NCBI GenBank assembly: GCA_030044455.1
Contig: JASHVU010000575.1
Span: forward strand, 1 to 8,612
From: Acidobacteriaceae bacterium
Lineage (GTDB): Bacteria > Acidobacteriota > Terriglobia > Terriglobales > Acidobacteriaceae
Direction: 5' to 3'
DNA length: 8,612 nt
Each line of letters begins with the position of its first letter. Within the stretch, counting starts at the first letter, position 1. The translations under genes and the position numbers were made by a program. Of this stretch, positions 6,317-8,612 are shown piece by piece. The notes beneath the pieces were generated by a model. It made no database searches and was not told where the DNA came from. It saw nothing but the letters and a program-made list of their open reading frames with translations.

Positions 6317-6829
6317 ATGCCCTATTTTGAGCGGATGCGAGATGTCGTTTCAGAGCCGTTCAGTCCTGACGTGATCCGGCAGCGCACGGCAGCCGGATGG
6401 CAGATGGTTGCAATCGAGTGGAAGCGCGAACTGCCCGACGCCGAGGCCCCATCCGAACGCGATTTCGAAGAAGATGTTCCCTACGGACTGCGCGTGAGTG
6501 ACGACTGCAGGCGCCTGGAGCCCGACCCAGTGGAGCACCAGGTGCTGATGCTGATCATGGACCTGCTGGTGGAGGATTTCTCCTATGCGGAGATCGTTGC
6601 CAGCCTGAACGAGAAAGGCTTTCACATGCGGAACGGCCAGCCGTGGAACCGCGTCGCCGTTTTCAGGATGATTCCTCGGATGATTGAAGTGGGCCCAAAC
6701 TTCTTCTCGTCGGGAGAGTGGGCCGAGCGACGCCAGCGCATCGAGCATCCGCATTCCGACGCCATGGACCGGCCCGCCAAGCACCAGCCCGCTTGGAAAA
6801 ACATCTTCGGCCGACGGACGCGCGACTAG
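6317..6829 (+). CDS. Small protein with a serine-recombinase 'recombinase' DNA-binding domain but no catalytic domain
   Basis: This 170-aa protein has ATG at 6317 with GGAGG six nt upstream. Residues about 54-125 resemble the Recombinase domain of large serine recombinases: VPYGLRVSDDCRRLEPDP (54-71, cf. PYGyr...g.l..dp.e), a helix through LIMDLLVEDFSYAEIVASLNEKG (79-101), then MRNGQPWNRVAVFRMI (104-119), matching the 'tr.G..Ws...v..il' part. The N-terminal resolvase domain with the nucleophilic Ser is absent. It is replaced by about 50 residues of unknown type (PFSPDVIRQRTAAGWQMVAIEW, split here at 14-35). The tail is basic (NIFGRRTRD). It therefore cannot recombine DNA alone and probably binds DNA as a regulator or accessory factor. 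No transposon ends surround it. Its frame is clean, so it is more likely a domesticated domain than debris. Confidence 0.7.
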   Translation: MPYFERMRDVVSEPFSPDVIRQRTAAGWQMVAIEWKRELPDAEAPSERDFEEDVPYGLRVSDDCRRLEPDPVEHQVLMLIMDLLVEDFSYAEIVASLNEKGFHMRNGQPWNRVAVFRMIPRMIEVGPNFFSSGEWAERRQRIEHPHSDAMDRPAKHQPAWKNIFGRRTRD

Positions 6830-7031
6830 GCCCTTATTCCCCCGAGGGGTGAGTTCCCCACCCGAACCCGCGTTCCGCCAGAACCCGGCCCCTCAATGCT
6901 TCGCGAACTCGCAGTTCAACGATTCGCAGAAAAGCACCCTTCATCGCGGAACCAATCCGCAAAGCACCGCGTAATCTTCTTTTAGGTGAACCTCACCTGC
7001 TCTCATTCCTGCACTCACAGGGGCATCAATC
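6830..7031. other. Intergenic region before the ADOP permease gene
   Basis: No gene is convincing in these 202 bp. GGGTG (6847-6851) can pair with CACCC (6859-6863) over a 7-nt loop soon after the recombinase-domain gene, without a T-run, so it is a weak terminator candidate at best. AAAGCACC occurs twice, at 6931-6938 and 6961-6968, exactly 30 bp apart. The 15-bp palindrome at 6984-6998 is listed separately. Confidence 0.4.
6984..6998. promoter_or_regulatory. 15-bp inverted repeat upstream of the ADOP permease, candidate operator
   Basis: AGGTGA (6984-6989) and TCACCT (6993-6998) are exact reverse complements around ACC. The palindrome ends 33 bp before the GTG start at 7032, a position suited to a repressor. 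Many ADOP genes are linked to PadR-type regulators, but this does not match the ATGT-N8-ACAT pattern usual for PadR and no regulator gene is adjacent. Confidence 0.45.
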
Positions 7032-8612
7032 GTGAATCCCTTTTTCAATCAGCTCCGCCAAATCGCACGCAGGCTCTGGCGAGCGCCGGTGTTTACCCTG
7101 ATCACCCTGATTACGCTGGCCGCAGGTGTAGGCGCAAACATCGCTGTGTTCAGCGTTGTTGAGGGTGTCTTGCTGAAACCTTTGCCCTACCCACATCCGG
7201 AATCGCTGGTGGGAGTGTGGCATACGGCGCCGGGACTCAATATGGATGACATCAACATGGCGCCATCAAACTACTTCATCTATCGCGAGCAGAACCGTGT
7301 GTTCGACGACATCGGCATCTATCAGGGAGACTCAGTGAGCGTTACCGGGCGAGGCAACCCCGAACAGGTGCAGGCGCTCGACGTGACCGATGGTGTTCTT
7401 CCGATTCTCGGCCTTAAACCCGTTCTGGGGCGCTGGTTCAACCGCGTCGACGACAGCCCCAGCGGTCCCGACACGGTGATGCTCAGCTATGACTACTGGC
7501 AAAGCCACTTTGGCTCGAATAAGTCCATCGTGGGTCAAACCATTCAGGTGGACGGCAAGGCGCACCAGGTCATCGGAATAATGCCGAAAGAGTTTCGCTT
7601 CCTCGATTGGGATCATCTCGAGCTCTTTCTGCCTCTGCGTCTGGATCGAAGCAAAACGATGCTCGGCCAGTTCAGTTATGAGGGCCTTGCCCGGCTGCGG
7701 CCTGGAGTCACAATGCAGGCAGCGAACGAGGACGTGGCGCGGATGTGGCCCATCGTACTCAACAGTTTTCCCCCACCGCCGGGATTCAGCCTCGACCTAT
7801 TCAAGAAGGCCAGGCTGGGGCCGAAAGTTCGGCCGCTGAGCCGGGATGTAATTGGGGATGTGGGCAAACTGCTTTGGGTGCTGATGGGCAGCATCGGAGT
7901 GGTGTTGCTGATTGCCTGCGCCAACGTCGCGAATCTGCTGCTGGTGCGTGCCGAAGCGCGCCACCATGAACTCTCGGTGTGCGCAGCCCTCGGGGCAAGC
8001 CCGTGGCGGATCGCCAAAGAATTCCTGATGGAGAGCGCGCTATTAGGAGTGCTGGGCAGTGCGCTGGGGTTGGTGCTCGCCTGGGGCGCGCTGCATTTGC
8101 TCATTGCGCTGGGTCCCGACGGGCTGCCGCGCCTGCACGACATTGGCGTCGACAGGAACGTGTTGATTTTCACGCTCTGCGTGGCGCTGCTATGCAGTCT
8201 GCTTTTTGGTTCCATTCCCGCACTTAGGTTTGCGGGCACGCGAGTGGGAACGGGTCTGCGCGAGAGCCGCACGACAAGCCAGGGCCGCGAGCGCCACCGC
8301 ACTCGCAACACGCTGGCAGTGATCCAGGTAAGCCTTGCTTTTGTTCTGCTGATCTGTTCCGGGCTCATGATCCGCACCTTTCGCGCGCTGATCCATGTCG
8401 ACGCCGGATACAACACGGACGCCAAGATTCAGACCGTGAAGCTCGGCATTCCCGATGCCGACGTTCCCAAAGACTCCGATGTCACTCGGATGCAGCAGGC
8501 AATCGTACAAAAGATTGCCGCGATTCCAGGAGTCGAGTCGGTCAGCTTCGGCGGTTCAGTGCCCATGGATGGCAACGGATGGCACGACCCGGTGTTTGCC
8601 CAGGATCGAAGC
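7032..8612 (+). CDS. ADOP-type MacB/FtsX ABC permease, 3' end beyond the window
   Basis: The frame is open from GTG 7032 to the window end (527 residues), with AGGGG eight nt upstream (7019-7023). ADOP permeases are about 800-900 aa, so roughly 60% is present. The order is: short cytoplasmic N-terminus (NQLRQIARRLWRAP), helix 1 (about 19-43) with TLAAGVGANIAVFSVV, then a MacB periplasmic-core-like domain (about 48-250) starting with LLKPLPYPHPESLV. An FtsX domain with helices at about 281-304, 336-356 and 376-398 follows, including ACANVANLLLVRAEAR and ELSVCAALGAS. A second half begins at about 427-447 (RNTLAVIQVSLAFVLLICSG) with the next periplasmic domain after it. This duplicated layout is the ADOP hallmark. 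Members usually lack an adjacent ATPase and their substrates are mostly unknown; MacB itself exports macrolides and peptides by mechanotransmission. The upstream recombinase-domain gene is 202 bp away. Confidence 0.9.
   Translation, partial: MNPFFNQLRQIARRLWRAPVFTLITLITLAAGVGANIAVFSVVEGVLLKPLPYPHPESLVGVWHTAPGLNMDDINMAPSNYFIYREQNRVFDDIGIYQGDSVSVTGRGNPEQVQALDVTDGVLPILGLKPVLGRWFNRVDDSPSGPDTVMLSYDYWQSHFGSNKSIVGQTIQVDGKAHQVIGIMPKEFRFLDWDHLELFLPLRLDRSKTMLGQFSYEGLARLRPGVTMQAANEDVARMWPIVLNSFPPPPGFSLDLFKKARLGPKVRPLSRDVIGDVGKLLWVLMGSIGVVLLIACANVANLLLVRAEARHHELSVCAALGASPWRIAKEFLMESALLGVLGSALGLVLAWGALHLLIALGPDGLPRLHDIGVDRNVLIFTLCVALLCSLLFGSIPALRFAGTRVGTGLRESRTTSQGRERHRTRNTLAVIQVSLAFVLLICSGLMIRTFRALIHVDAGYNTDAKIQTVKLGIPDADVPKDSDVTRMQQAIVQKIAAIPGVESVSFGGSVPMDGNGWHDPVFAQDRS

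Noticed and set aside
6317..7031. Possible mobile element around the recombinase-domain gene
   Set aside because: No catalytic recombinase or transposase, no terminal inverted repeats, no att-like direct repeats and no change in base composition were visible.

Overview
The window looks like chromosomal DNA from an acidobacterium (Acidobacteriota, probably Terriglobia). The main reason is the last gene: a large MacB/FtsX-type ABC permease of the 'ADOP' (acidobacterial duplicated orphan permease) architecture, with no ATPase gene beside it in the window. GC-rich sequence, a GntR/YtrA-type regulator ahead of an ABC exporter, a membrane-anchored SpoIIE-type phosphatase and several GTG/TTG starts fit that reading. 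The lineage is an inference from gene content. No rRNA, tRNA, CRISPR array or insertion sequence was seen.

Left end (1-1749, + strand): a three-gene unit with 4-bp ATGA overlaps at both junctions. It holds the end of a probable YtrA-like GntR repressor, an ABC ATPase and a six-helix ABC-2 permease, the layout of regulator-controlled export systems of the ytrABC type. The ATPase reading frame is split by an in-frame TAG at 776-778, and its H-loop histidine also reads as Gln. The frame stays open and gene-like up to the permease start, so this is either a recent pseudogene or a base error. Next come a hairpin-bearing gap and an isoprenylcysteine methyltransferase (ICMT)-family membrane methyltransferase (1947-2519).

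Centre (2566-5198, - strand): a PP2C/SpoIIE-type phosphatase with an N-terminal membrane domain and an intact metal site, and upstream of it an HI0933/YhiN-like flavoprotein. They are separated by a 224-bp gap with long-range complementary segments. The flavoprotein is divergent from an SDR-family gene (5284-6054). The short region between them carries a perfect 17-bp inverted repeat.

Right end (5284-8612, + strand): the SDR protein keeps the Rossmann NAD(P) motif but appears to have lost the whole Asn-Ser-Tyr-Lys catalytic tetrad. The following 262-bp gap holds a nested hairpin that includes a perfect Shine-Dalgarno core, a CTGTCC/GGACAG inverted repeat and a sigma-54-like -24/-12 element. 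Together the last two suggest activator-dependent control of the next gene. That gene encodes a 170-aa protein carrying only the 'recombinase' DNA-binding domain of large serine recombinases, with no catalytic domain. After another gap with a 15-bp palindrome, the ADOP permease begins and runs off the window.

The most interesting material is the stand-alone recombinase-domain protein with its possible sigma-54 promoter, and the SDR-fold protein without SDR catalytic residues. I did not find a complete, clearly new multi-gene system.
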